64,000 bases of DNA, taken from the NCBI GenBank assembly GCA_002478145.1, contig DLMI01000011.1:78530-142529 (forward strand). Direction: 5' to 3'. Origin of the DNA: Acidobacteria bacterium UBA7540. GTDB lineage: Bacteria; Acidobacteriota; Terriglobia; UBA7540. Below the pieces are notes generated by a model, which searched no databases, was not told where the DNA came from, and saw only the letters and a program-made list of their open reading frames with translations. A program made the translations under genes and the position numbers. Positions 35,466 to 44,217 of the stretch are shown here, one piece after another; position 1 is the stretch's first letter; the number at the start of each line of letters is the position of its first letter.

Positions 35466-37055
35466 CTAACCCTTCCGGTGGAACCACAAATCGAAGTAGC
35501 TGCTTTGCCCGCGGCGTACATAGTTTTCAATAAACGCCTGGCGGAACGAAGCGGGAAACGCATTGACGTCTTTGAAGGGAACTTCCCCTCTAGGGATAAG
35601 CCAAAGACTCCGTCGTCCCGACCGCAGCGCCTCGAGGGTTGCCGCGGGCATGGGGAGCCCACCCTCTTGCATGTCCATAAGAGCCGGCGCGTCCACCAGA
35701 TAGGGTTGGTTCCGGAATACGAGCTCTGTCCTGTTGAACGTCAAGGGATAGGAAACGCTCGTCGTAATGTTGGTATCCCCATACCCCATTAGGATGTCGC
35801 AATGGGGATACCTTTGTTCTAAGTTCTTCAGATCGTCAACGACGGATTTTGCCTCATAGTTCCTGGAAAGACTACCCTCGATCACCAATCGGGCGCCGCA
35901 CGCCCCGTACAGCAGAAGCGCCAGGGTGAAGGAAACAAGCGCACTCCAAGCGAGCCTGGGCATGCCCCGATCCCACATGGCCTGAACGCGATGAGATGTT
36001 TCAAGTTTGCCCAAGAGAAACGCCACCAGAGGAATGAACGGCAGCAGGTGATGAGGACCAGCGCCGGGTTTGCTAGCGACCACCAAGATCAAGAGCGAAG
36101 CCAGAACAGAACCACCAACAAAGAATTTGTTCCGGTTGAGAGCACACCGCCAGTCCTCCCGTGAGGAGGCAAACCAACAAGCCATCAAAACCACCAGCGG
36201 CAGCACGTAAAACCCGCCAATTTCCAATGTGCGAATGCCATCGCGCCAGTCGAGGCCCTCCCTAGCCGAGTTTCTCAGGCACTCGAAGTAGTTAAGAAGC
36301 GATATACGCCTGAATAGTGCAAAGGGGAGAACCGCTGTGACTGCGCTGGCCACAAATGTCCGGGCCAAAGCCTGAACCCGGTTCCGCTGGTAAAGAAAGC
36401 CAAGGTAAGGCAGAAAGTAAGCGATGGCTGTGGCCTTTAGATTGAAGCCTGCGCCCAGCGCCAATCCGCATAACAAGGGCGCCACCCACAAATTCTCTAG
36501 AGTGCATGCGAAAAGACCAACAGCGCTACAAAGCACCAGGAAAGAATCCGGGCGAGGGAAGAATGCGTAATTGTTAAAGAGAAGGCAGGCTGCACAGAAG
36601 TAGAAAATCGCGGTGAATGAGGCATTTCTTGAAGTGGAACGACCCAAGCTGAGGCGGAGCAACACCAGACTCACTAAAGGACATATGACGCCCGGTAGCT
36701 TGGCAGCGTGCACACTTCCACCAAACAGCCACAGACTGGCGGCGATGGCCAGGAACGAGGCTGGCCCGTACACCATTGAGTATCTTGGTGCCGCGTCCAC
36801 GGTCTGGTAAAGCGCATGACCTTTCCTAAAAAGCCAAGCAATGGCGACCACCGTGGGTTCAGCGTGATCCAGCCAGCCGGCGGAGAGCCAGTAGGTGAGG
36901 ATGGCCAAAATAAAAAGTGGCAACATTACGAAGAGAGCCAACCCAGCCAACAATTCATAGTACCGCTGCATTCTGAGTGGTCGGAGCCTCGAGCCGGAGA
37001 GCAGCGTCACCACCAAGAGAAGAACCGGGAAAACGAGCCGGTAATGACCGCCCAA
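35466..37055 (-). CDS. GT39/ArnT-like membrane glycosyltransferase
   Basis: 529 residues with about eleven hydrophobic segments. The first periplasmic loop has WLSAGWLDHAEPTVVAIAWL near 57-76, where the acidic residues stand where PMT/ArnT enzymes keep their catalytic DE pair; YGPASFLAIAASLWLFG follows. The C-terminal ~150 residues are a soluble periplasmic domain (GYGDTNITTSVSYPLTFNR). Such enzymes use polyprenyl-phosphate-linked sugars as donors on the periplasmic side, for late decoration of glycans, lipid A or proteins. The acceptor is unknown. Confidence 0.8.
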   Translation of the reverse strand: MGGHYRLVFPVLLLVVTLLSGSRLRPLRMQRYYELLAGLALFVMLPLFILAILTYWLSAGWLDHAEPTVVAIAWLFRKGHALYQTVDAAPRYSMVYGPASFLAIAASLWLFGGSVHAAKLPGVICPLVSLVLLRLSLGRSTSRNASFTAIFYFCAACLLFNNYAFFPRPDSFLVLCSAVGLFACTLENLWVAPLLCGLALGAGFNLKATAIAYFLPYLGFLYQRNRVQALARTFVASAVTAVLPFALFRRISLLNYFECLRNSAREGLDWRDGIRTLEIGGFYVLPLVVLMACWFASSREDWRCALNRNKFFVGGSVLASLLILVVASKPGAGPHHLLPFIPLVAFLLGKLETSHRVQAMWDRGMPRLAWSALVSFTLALLLYGACGARLVIEGSLSRNYEAKSVVDDLKNLEQRYPHCDILMGYGDTNITTSVSYPLTFNRTELVFRNQPYLVDAPALMDMQEGGLPMPAATLEALRSGRRSLWLIPRGEVPFKDVNAFPASFRQAFIENYVRRGQSSYFDLWFHRKG

Positions 37056-37357
37056 TATGCCCGTAGCAGTACCTACCTTCGTATCGTCATTAGATTAGAG
37101 AAATGTCAGACGTGTGAGCAGCCTCTGCCGCGATTCGAGAGGCCGCCGCAGCGACTATCACCAACACCGCGAAGCAACTATCAGGATATTGTCGTTTTGT
37201 CTCAAGAGGCCCCAGAAGAAGCTGCGAGCCAGGTTCTGCAGCGCACCCACTCCAGCGCGGGGCTCGCAGCGGCAATAAGCGGTTCCGCAGTTGCATCATC
37301 GTGGATCATTGCCTGAATTCGAGGAGAGGAGCTACCACTCAACACCGTCAAGTGTCT
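37056..37357. other. 302-bp gap, no gene seen
   Basis: I see no convincing coding frame. A 69-residue minus-strand frame (37090-37299) has an arginine-rich, low-hydropathy sequence without a ribosome site or a known motif. There are no tandem repeats. It may be an eroded remnant between the GT2 and GT39 genes. Confidence 0.5.
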
Positions 37358-38317
37358 CTACGAGCCAAGGCGAAACAGAATTGTTAGCATCCCCGGCGGG
37401 GACTTGTAGAGTGCGCGAATTACCGAGGCATCGGAGACCTTCTGTCGGCCGAGCGCGAGGGATAGTCGCATCGCGCGTGACGAGACCGGCCGACGGGTCT
37501 TTTTCAGTGCCGGGAACTCCTTGAAGGCCTCGTAGAATCCCCTCAACACATGGCGAAGGAATCCCCCCCACGCGGCCTTGGCTGTGTACTTCACGAGGAC
37601 GTTAGCGGTACTCAGGCCCCACCAGGGGAAGGGCTCATTGAGCCATGCCTGCAACAGCCGAGCTTTTGCCGTGAGCCGCCCGGCTTTCCCCATGTCACGG
37701 TATTCGGGAGAACCAGGGAGTGACTTCCCCGGAACAAAATGCGGATGCATCACGGTAGCGTGCGGGAATTGGAGGAGCCGATATCCCCTGTCTAGAACAC
37801 GAAGGCTTAGGTCTGACTCCTCGCAGCCCCACTTGACGAGCTCTCGATAGTATCCCGTCTCCTGAAGTACTGCCTTGCGGACGCAGTGGCCCAGTCCCCA
37901 ATAGTAGGAGGTATAGTACTCGGCCTCGGGGAAGACGGGCACACGGCGTTCGGCATCCAGCACGCGAAAATTGATGATCGCCAGTTCGGGCTCAGCCTCC
38001 ATTCGGGCAACCACATTCGAGATGGCATCGACGTTGAGGAAGTAGGCATCGTCGTCGATGCTGATGAGGTAATCCCCTTTCGCCTCGCGCATCAGGAGGT
38101 TGCGAGCGGCGATAAGCCCACGGTTTTCGTCAAACCGGAATAATCGGATGTCAGGATGATGGGAACGAATATAATCCGATGTGCCGTCATGGGAAGCGTC
38201 GTCGAGGACGAGGATCTCCAGATTGGGATAGTCCTGCGCATAGAGGCTTTGCAAGGCTCTCGGCAACAGCGTCAGCCGGTTTCGCGTTGCGACCATCGCG
38301 CTCACAAGTGGATGCAT
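37358..38317 (-). CDS. GT2-family glycosyltransferase
   Basis: 319 residues beginning MHPLVSAMVATRNRLTLLPR. GT-A fold motifs: LEILVLDDASHDGTSDYIRS near 33, ENRGLIAARNLLMREAKGDY near 65, and LISIDDDAYFLN with the DDD metal site near 87. KWGCEESDLSLRVLDRGYRL near 170 provides the ED catalytic-base motif. The C-terminal part is rich in basic residues. It should be a processive-unlike, single-transfer enzyme; a rhamnosyltransferase role is common for this type. Confidence 0.87.
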   Translation of the reverse strand: MHPLVSAMVATRNRLTLLPRALQSLYAQDYPNLEILVLDDASHDGTSDYIRSHHPDIRLFRFDENRGLIAARNLLMREAKGDYLISIDDDAYFLNVDAISNVVARMEAEPELAIINFRVLDAERRVPVFPEAEYYTSYYWGLGHCVRKAVLQETGYYRELVKWGCEESDLSLRVLDRGYRLLQFPHATVMHPHFVPGKSLPGSPEYRDMGKAGRLTAKARLLQAWLNEPFPWWGLSTANVLVKYTAKAAWGGFLRHVLRGFYEAFKEFPALKKTRRPVSSRAMRLSLALGRQKVSDASVIRALYKSPPGMLTILFRLGS

Positions 38318-38407
38318 TGTCGGCTACTTATTGATAGTGGCAATCTGTAGTGCCGCCGGGCGTCATTCTAACCTTCGGGCCGCAACCGGGCCCCGAGCGA
38401 CCGGGAC

Positions 38408-39385
38408 CTAGGCGAAATAGGGCCGATGAGGAGACTCCCCGCGGAGGACCTTGGCAACGCCCCGAAGTTTTCCGCAAAGCAATTGGAGGTTGGCACGCCA
38501 AGGGCGAGCCGGATTCTTGACCTGGGCCATGGTGCAGTACAAAAGTTCATACGCGAAGAGGCGAAGATAGTCACCGGGGCGTCGTCGCAGGAGGACGTGC
38601 ATGACGACAGCGTGCCGGTTCAGAATCATACTTTCCCCTAGTGCCCCCCAGTCTTGGGGGATGCTCCCCATGCACTTATGGAGCAGCCGCGCTCGGGTTG
38701 TGTTCAGCAGCCGGTACCGTCTAGCCACGCGGGCCGACAGGTGGACGTCCTCCATGAAAGAGTAGCCCGCAAACGTTTCCCAAGAGCGCTCGGCGAGATA
38801 GGCCTCCCGGCGGTATGCCATCGCCGCCCCGTTCAGCCACTCCACGGGCTGAATCGCATCGGGACCGTCCGTCGGGTAGAAATTAATCGCCGGCCCTACC
38901 AGTCGACCGGCGTAGCTGCCCTCCATCCTGCCACCCAAGGCGCGCAGCAAGAGGGCATTGAGGCGCGAAGGCGGCCCATAGCCATCACCAACTATCGTGC
39001 CACTCACACCGCCTACCTCGCCTTTGGTATCGTCCTCGAAGACTCGCATGATCTCGGCAATGAAGTTTGGTTCCAGCACTACGTCGTCGTCCAGGAAGAG
39101 GATGATGTCACCTCGGCTGGCCTCGGCGCCGCGATTGCGCTGCGCGGCAGTGCTTCGGGCGGCGCTGCGCTGGTAAACAAGCGACACCGGAAACTGAGCC
39201 GAAAGCGACCCAGCCAATTCCTCAGTGGCGTTGTCATCCGAGGAATCTACTATGATGATTTCCGACGGCAGGCGTGTCTGGCGTGCAACGCTGAGGAGAC
39301 AATCCCTCAGTGGATCCGGGCGGTTCCGAGTGGGGATCACGACGCTACAATGCGCAGCCTGCACAGCCTTCACCGGTGCATCCAT
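38408..39385 (-). CDS. GT2-family glycosyltransferase
   Basis: 325 residues. CSVVIPTRNRPDPLRDCLLS near 13, IIVDSSDDNATEELAGSL, RNRGAEASRGDIILFLDDDV near 83-102 with the DDD motif, and SFMEDVHLSARVARRYRLLN near 215 with the ED base. The last ~80 residues (HAVVMHVLLRRRPGDYLRLF) suggest membrane contact. It resembles WbbL-type rhamnosyltransferases in domain order, a tentative comparison. It is separated from the adjacent GT2 by about 90 bp. Confidence 0.87.
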   Translation of the reverse strand: MDAPVKAVQAAHCSVVIPTRNRPDPLRDCLLSVARQTRLPSEIIIVDSSDDNATEELAGSLSAQFPVSLVYQRSAARSTAAQRNRGAEASRGDIILFLDDDVVLEPNFIAEIMRVFEDDTKGEVGGVSGTIVGDGYGPPSRLNALLLRALGGRMEGSYAGRLVGPAINFYPTDGPDAIQPVEWLNGAAMAYRREAYLAERSWETFAGYSFMEDVHLSARVARRYRLLNTTRARLLHKCMGSIPQDWGALGESMILNRHAVVMHVLLRRRPGDYLRLFAYELLYCTMAQVKNPARPWRANLQLLCGKLRGVAKVLRGESPHRPYFA

Positions 39386-39547
39386 TGTTCGAAACCACAG
39401 GACGGTGGCTAGCGCCGTGAGTGCGCTAGACGCTCACGGCATCCCAGGATCGAGTTGCCTCGCACTGGGGAAGGGCGGTTGTCTTCCGGTGACACGCCCC
39501 AGCGGATTGGTGCAAACCCAGTCAAGCCCACCAACCTTCGACCATCG

Positions 39548-40336
39548 CTAACTATTCCCCCAAACAACGTACCGTTCGCCAGGGTTGGCCTTTGTCCCGC
39601 CCAAGTTCTGGCTACCGCCCTCATGGATCTTCCTCAGGCCACAGACCCACGAGTAATGCGCAAGAAACAGCTCGTCATTCAATTCGATTGGCTCGCACAC
39701 TGTCCTGCGATGATAATGCACGTGCATCCGAAAGATGCCCGGCGACCTAAGGACCCTTCGAATCTCCCTCGCCGTCTGAGCGAAATCGTCCACATGGTCG
39801 ATCGCGTTGACCGAAACCACCGCATCAAATGAGCGAGCGGGAAAGGGGATATCCTCCGCCTTGCATCGGCAGTACGTGAAGTCGTTGGACCAGACGTCGA
39901 GTGGAAATCCAACCTTTTGGTACTCGTGCACGAGCGGATCGATGCCAATCCGAAGACAATTGTTAAATGCGAGCAGGTTAGGAAACGGGCCGCACCCTAC
40001 GTCAAGGAGACGCAGACCCTGGAAGGAGTTCCCAGTGAGCTGCAAGTCCCCAACATACTTCGGCATCTGAAAGCAACGAAGCCAGGTTTCCATTGCATCG
40101 ATGGGCATCCCGCGCTCGGACTTCACCTTTTGTGGTTCGCTCGGACAAGCGAAGCCATACAGCGGAGTTACACCATGATACCAGTCGACGTACCTTTTGA
40201 TTTCTTCCCTCCAGAAAGCTAGCTCAGCGTCGCTTTTCCGCCGGGTTGCCCACGGGCTGGCCGCTTCAAGCTTCGCTCGAAAGGTCCTTGCTACCCTGGT
40301 CAGTGACGATAAGCTCATAGATGTTGCTCCTTGCAA
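39548..40336 (-). CDS. class I SAM-dependent methyltransferase
   Basis: 262 residues. RLLDVGCGPFPNLLAFN near 110 is motif I, GIDPLVHEYQKVGFPLD follows, CRCKAEDIPFPARSFDAVVS is motif II/III and INAIDHVDDFAQTAREIRRVL-type sequence (split here: VNAIDHVDDFAQTAREIRRV) is the post-motif region near 175. The N-terminal ~90 residues form a helical cap (WREEIKRYVDWYHGVTPLYG). The substrate is presumably a glycan sugar. No coupling to neighbours; 160 bp of unrecognised sequence lies downstream. Confidence 0.82.
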   Translation of the reverse strand: MQGATSMSLSSLTRVARTFRAKLEAASPWATRRKSDAELAFWREEIKRYVDWYHGVTPLYGFACPSEPQKVKSERGMPIDAMETWLRCFQMPKYVGDLQLTGNSFQGLRLLDVGCGPFPNLLAFNNCLRIGIDPLVHEYQKVGFPLDVWSNDFTYCRCKAEDIPFPARSFDAVVSVNAIDHVDDFAQTAREIRRVLRSPGIFRMHVHYHRRTVCEPIELNDELFLAHYSWVCGLRKIHEGGSQNLGGTKANPGERYVVWGNS

Positions 40337-40479
40337 ACCGCGAAAGTCAAAACGAGCTCACCGTTGAAAACACCCATGACCACCGAGGCTGTTGGATTGG
40401 ACATGACTCCTGAGGTCGTGTATGCCGGCGCGGCCGCAAGAGAAAGCCGTTAGGGCCCTCTTGAGCCACCCGCATCAGG

Positions 40480-41295
40480 CTAGCCCCGATCATGGGAGGG
40501 ACTCAAACCCACTTGCGGCGGACCTGACGTTGACAATAACCGATCGGGTTGCGGGCGCGTTGCTTCCACCACCATCGTCTCCAAGCGGTTCATCTCCTCA
40601 CCGATCCAACGGCCGTGGCTTTCAATGCCCCGAAGATCATCGTCCTCGCTCTCTCCCACTGCGAACCAACGAAACCCTGAGAATCCTGTGGTCCTAAGAG
40701 CTAGCTCCATGGTATCGGGGTCGTAAATAAACTCATGGCCCCATAGGCGGAAGAAATTGTTAACCACGAAGCCCGCCAAACTTGAACCGGGCTGAGGACC
40801 GAACTGGGCATTGCTCCACCTGATGTACTCTTCCTTTGCTCCACCCTTCGCCGCCGTAGTCAAGGCGACGATATTGTTGAGATTTGGAGTCGCAATGCGA
40901 ACTCGCCCGCCACACTTCAAAACCCGATAGCACTCTCGCAGCGCCGATTGACCCTCAGCGTAGGATATGTGTTCAATGAAATGCTCGGAAAAGATATAGT
41001 CAAAAGTGCAATCCTCAAATGGGAGGGGCTCTTTTGCGTCCAGGAATAACACATTACTGTTCAGGGGGCGGATGTCGGAGTTCAGCCAACCTGGGAGGAC
41101 GTTTTCACCTGCCCCGATCTGAAGTTTCCGGACTACATGAGTGCGAAGATAGGCCTGAATCGGTGCCGTCCGCTCGCGGCGCCACTTCTTAACAAGCGTC
41201 CATCTTTTGTAGTCGCGAAGGGCGTGATAAAAACGCCTTCCCACCGCGGTGCGTAGCACGGACCGCCTGCCAAGAGACCGTAACCTCTCGTTCAT
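40480..41295 (-). CDS. class I SAM-dependent methyltransferase
   Basis: 271 residues. KLQIGAGENVLPGWLNSDIR near 60 is the variant motif I of this family, then LNSNVLFLDAKEPLPFEDCT, FDYIFSEHFIEHISYAEGQS near 105, and YRVLKCGGRVRIATPNLNNI near 135. This type is common in surface-glycan loci as a putative sugar methylase or, in some cases, an inactive partner. About 85 bp of its coding sequence is repeated upstream at 41364-41450, so a tandem copy once existed. Confidence 0.82.
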   Translation of the reverse strand: MNERLRSLGRRSVLRTAVGRRFYHALRDYKRWTLVKKWRRERTAPIQAYLRTHVVRKLQIGAGENVLPGWLNSDIRPLNSNVLFLDAKEPLPFEDCTFDYIFSEHFIEHISYAEGQSALRECYRVLKCGGRVRIATPNLNNIVALTTAAKGGAKEEYIRWSNAQFGPQPGSSLAGFVVNNFFRLWGHEFIYDPDTMELALRTTGFSGFRWFAVGESEDDDLRGIESHGRWIGEEMNRLETMVVEATRPQPDRLLSTSGPPQVGLSPSHDRG

Positions 41296-41363
41296 TCAAG
41301 CCCACTCCTGCTCCCCAGGCGCTCAGCACCTTGGAGTCAGATTTAGCCCGGTGTTCAGCTCCG

Positions 41364-41450
41364 TCCCACTGCGAACCCACGAAACCCCGAGAATCCTGTA
41401 GTCCTGAGAGCTACCTCCATCGTATCGGGGTGGCAGGTAAACGCATGGCT
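41364..41450 (-). pseudogene. remnant of a second copy of the 40480 methyltransferase
   Basis: Read on the minus strand this is HPDTMEVALRTTGFSGFRGF AVG, against DPDTMELALRTTGFSGFRWF AVG of the intact gene (40661-40742). The remnant begins at the stop codon of the upstream GT2 gene and breaks off after about 28 codons. It is direct-repeat evidence of a deletion between two methyltransferase copies. Confidence 0.8.
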
Positions 41451-42495
41451 ACACGCGGTTCGCCGGCAAGAGCCGTTCCGAAGCACTACGAATGACCCGG
41501 CGCACCCCAAGCCGTGCAATCCGGACGGGCAGCAAGATCAGGGCCTCGATCACACGGGGAGAGACACTACACTTCAGTCCCCCCACAAGTAGCCCGAACC
41601 CGGTCGCGAACTCAGCCTTGGCGAATGCACCGCACGCGGCTCCGAGCGCACGGAGAGAAGCGAGTTCTCTTGCTTTTCGTGAGATGACATCCGCCCGAGC
41701 GGAGGGGAGGAGCGGACGAATAGCTGAGATGCAGCGACGCTCATCGACAATGGTCCGGGCTGATCTCACGAGAGCCGAAGTGCATGAATCCGAGTGAACG
41801 CGAAACGTCGCCAATATGGCGGGTTCGTACCAGACCGGATAGTGCGCCGCAACTCTTGTCCACATTTCCCAATCCCCCGCATAGGGAAGGTCCGTCCGGT
41901 ATCCCCCCAACTTCTCGTAGACACTGCGCCTGACGACTATCGCTGCAAACACTATCCTCTGCGACAGGCCGATTTTTTCGATGAAGCCAGGCAAGGTGCC
42001 GGAGGTCGGTCTCTCCAGCTCGGAATCCCAGAGGGGACGCTCCTGGTCATCGACGAAGGTGTACCGACAAAACGCTGCTCCCACATCGTCGAGACCTTCA
42101 AGGGACGCTTGCAGGCGCTCGTAAAAGCCTGGAAGTACGAAATCATCAGTATGCAGAATGTGCACCCACTCGCCCAACGACCTCTCGATGCAGCTATTGA
42201 AGTTGGCGAACGGGCCGATGTTACGAGGTTGGCGAACGAAGCTTACCCGGCCTCCGGCTAGTCGCCGTACGAGCGGCTCGGGATCATCAAGGGTGGAAGC
42301 GTCGTCAACTACCTCGATCTGCATTTCCTCAGCACCGGGATCCTGCGACAGCACACTCCTTAGTGCCCTCTCGAGATACGTCACCCGGTTGTAAACGGGG
42401 ATCATAACCGACCAAAACGGTCGCGGCCCTGTGCCGCTCGGGGGGGAAATTGGGGGCGGTGGAGGATATGTCAGCACAAGAGGAAGCGAGTCCAA
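41449..42495 (-). CDS. GT2-family glycosyltransferase
   Basis: 348 residues. FWSVMIPVYNRVTYLERALR near 27-46 opens the GT-A domain, MQIEVVDDASTLDDPEPLVR follows, then QPRNIGPFANFNSCIERSLG and WVHILHTDDFVLPGFYERLQ with a TDD metal site near 113. PYAGDWEMWTRVAAHYPVWY near 210 contains the catalytic-base aspartate region. An N-terminal proline-rich stretch (TYPPPPPISPPSG) is unusual. Sugar specificity is unknown. Confidence 0.87.
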   Translation of the reverse strand: MDSLPLVLTYPPPPPISPPSGTGPRPFWSVMIPVYNRVTYLERALRSVLSQDPGAEEMQIEVVDDASTLDDPEPLVRRLAGGRVSFVRQPRNIGPFANFNSCIERSLGEWVHILHTDDFVLPGFYERLQASLEGLDDVGAAFCRYTFVDDQERPLWDSELERPTSGTLPGFIEKIGLSQRIVFAAIVVRRSVYEKLGGYRTDLPYAGDWEMWTRVAAHYPVWYEPAILATFRVHSDSCTSALVRSARTIVDERRCISAIRPLLPSARADVISRKARELASLRALGAACGAFAKAEFATGFGLLVGGLKCSVSPRVIEALILLPVRIARLGVRRVIRSASERLLPANRV

Positions 42496-42589
42496 AGTTG
42501 GCCCTTTCCCTCGGTAAGCGGAGCCATGGACGCTTTGTCCACGACGATCACCCTGAAGCTCGGATAGTCGACAGAGTCAATTCTAGTGC

Positions 42590-42670
42590 ACGCCCCTCTG
42601 TCCCGCAGAGCGGGATAGAGGGGACAGGGGGTGAGGGTCGTTGGCTGACGCCCATTCAGGGTCGATTGTA
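42590..42670. repeat. GC-rich hairpin repeat related to the 1.2-kb element
   Basis: The stretch TCCCGCAGAGCGGGATAGAG GGGACAGGGGGTGAGGGT, then GGCTGACGCCC, shares blocks and order with the interior of the MITE-like element at 1.26-1.36 kb. CCCGCAGAGCGGG forms a short stem. The terminal inverted repeats are absent here. No gene lies in 42496-42716. Confidence 0.5.
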
Positions 42671-42716
42671 AAGAAATGGGTGGGACGCGACACCGGAACC
42701 CCCAAATCCTGGGCCG

Positions 42717-43928
42717 TTAAGCGCGTCTCAGGCCGACAGCGCGCTCCAAATGCCAGCTTAGCCTCTCCGCGGCGTGTTTCCAGGTCCAGAAGCTGCGTAC
42801 CACCTCCAGCGCCCTGCGCGCGAGTCGCTCCCTCTGGACATCATCTCGTAGGAGTTCGGTTGTGGCCTGGGCAAACGCCTCCTCGTCCCTTTCCGCTAGA
42901 ATTCCTGTTTCGTTGTGAAGCACGCTCTCCCTTACTCCTCCCTCCTTTACAGCAATGACCGGGGTTCCACAGGCCATCGCCTCCAGAACTACCAACCCAA
43001 AGGGCTCCAAATACGGGGCGTAAAGAAACAGCTTAGCCTTGTTATACAGGCGAACGAGGTCGGAGTCGGAAACAAGTTTCTTGATGCTCAAGTCTACCTT
43101 AAGTGTGGCTGCAAGTCTCAGCAGGTGCGCCTCCCAGCCGGGGTCAGTCCCATTCGCGGCAATTATGATTTTGGGCCGTGCCTGTGCGTCTATGCGAGCC
43201 AAGGATCGGATGAGGAAGTCATAGCCCTTAGAAGAGCTGCACCACCCGACGGACAAAACATAATTCTCCCGGCGTTCGAAAAGAGGCCGAAAAAGGTCCG
43301 TGTCGGTTCCCAAGTACGACACAAAAGCATTGAGCCCATACGCCCTCAGGATCACCTCCCGCGAAAAGTAGGAGTTCGTCACGACATAGGACGCGGACAG
43401 CGCGTTGCGTTTATCGAGTTGGCTCACCCGTCTGTTGCGGTAATTGCGGAGCCTCTCCCTCAACCAATCGAACCTTCGGATGGGCACGCCAGCAGACCCC
43501 GACACTACATCCAGGACGGCCTCCTGACACCTATCGGGTTGTTGGCAATAATACACGGTAGGCTTGGCCAAGAATCTCAATATGAATGGTGATTGCGTAT
43601 CCCTATCCTGCTCGCTGAGTACCACGTCGTATGAGCCCGCATTGATGGCCTCCGCGATGGATTGCTGTCCCCGCTCTTGATCTCTCAGCGAAATGCCTAA
43701 CCGCAATAGGCGTCTCAGAACAGAGGACGTGGCGCCAAGGGGCGTCCGCCGGATAGGGAAGACCCGGCATGTGGTTACGACATCCCTCAATGGCAAGAAG
43801 TTTTCCTCCGCGGTTGAGGGGATAAACGCGTCAACTGCGTGACCCGCCTTCACCAGATGTTTTGTGAGGTTGTAAAGGGCTCTCTTGCCGCCGCCGGACG
43901 GGAGGTTGTGGAAAACGGCAATTCTCAC
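42717..43928 (-). CDS. GT4-family glycosyltransferase
   Basis: 403 residues. MRIAVFHNLPSGGGKRALYN carries the glycine-rich loop; YVLSVGWCSSSKGYDFLIRS near 220 begins the donor domain and YAPYLEPFGLVVLEAMACGT near 305 has the E-x7-E motif. The C-terminal WTWKHAAERLSWHLERAVGL is matched by a degraded copy at 46.6 kb. The start overlaps the preceding fragment ORF (ATGA), showing that the fragment upstream replaced or truncated a coupled gene. Confidence 0.9.
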   Translation of the reverse strand: MRIAVFHNLPSGGGKRALYNLTKHLVKAGHAVDAFIPSTAEENFLPLRDVVTTCRVFPIRRTPLGATSSVLRRLLRLGISLRDQERGQQSIAEAINAGSYDVVLSEQDRDTQSPFILRFLAKPTVYYCQQPDRCQEAVLDVVSGSAGVPIRRFDWLRERLRNYRNRRVSQLDKRNALSASYVVTNSYFSREVILRAYGLNAFVSYLGTDTDLFRPLFERRENYVLSVGWCSSSKGYDFLIRSLARIDAQARPKIIIAANGTDPGWEAHLLRLAATLKVDLSIKKLVSDSDLVRLYNKAKLFLYAPYLEPFGLVVLEAMACGTPVIAVKEGGVRESVLHNETGILAERDEEAFAQATTELLRDDVQRERLARRALEVVRSFWTWKHAAERLSWHLERAVGLRRA

Positions 43929-44155
43929 TTTCGCGCCACCGCGATCAGGTCTTCTGCGAAAGCCGCATGGGGAATCCCGAGTAGTTTGGGGAGCACGCGC
44001 AGTCGGCTCTTCCGTTTCAGCCGTCCCATCAACGTGCTCTCCATGCGACCAACTTTTTCCTGTTGGACCTTTTCGAGCTTGAACCCCACTGCTCTAGCCA
44101 CTGCCTCTCCGGATGCAAAAGCGTTCATCCGCGGGTCGAACAAGAAACGGGACAC
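43925..44155 (-). pseudogene. C-terminal fragment of a larger enzyme, possibly a methyltransferase
   Basis: A 76-codon frame ends with TGA overlapping the next GT4 start. It contains FDPRMNAFASGEAVARAVGF and ends GIPHAAFAEDLIAVARK, which reads like the C-terminus of a SAM methyltransferase ('DLIAVARK'). No SAM motif or proper start is present. Its GTG start lies inside the preceding fragment. I regard it as the tail of a gene whose body was deleted. Confidence 0.5.
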
Positions 44156-44217
44156 TCGGGCAAGCCAAGGTCGTCCAGTCCCCCGTTATCGCTAACATTG
44201 ATGTGCACCACTCTCAT
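44128..44217 (-). pseudogene. N-terminal stub of a GT4-like gene
   Basis: ATG 44217 overlaps the stop of the upstream GT2 gene (ATGA) and reads MRVVHINVSDNGG, the usual N-terminus of a GT4 subgroup (MRVVHINxSDxGGGA), but after 29 codons it ends at TGA. Sequence changes character just after GG. The stub is fused out of frame to the 43925-44155 fragment, so a deletion probably removed about 1.5-2 kb here. Confidence 0.5.
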
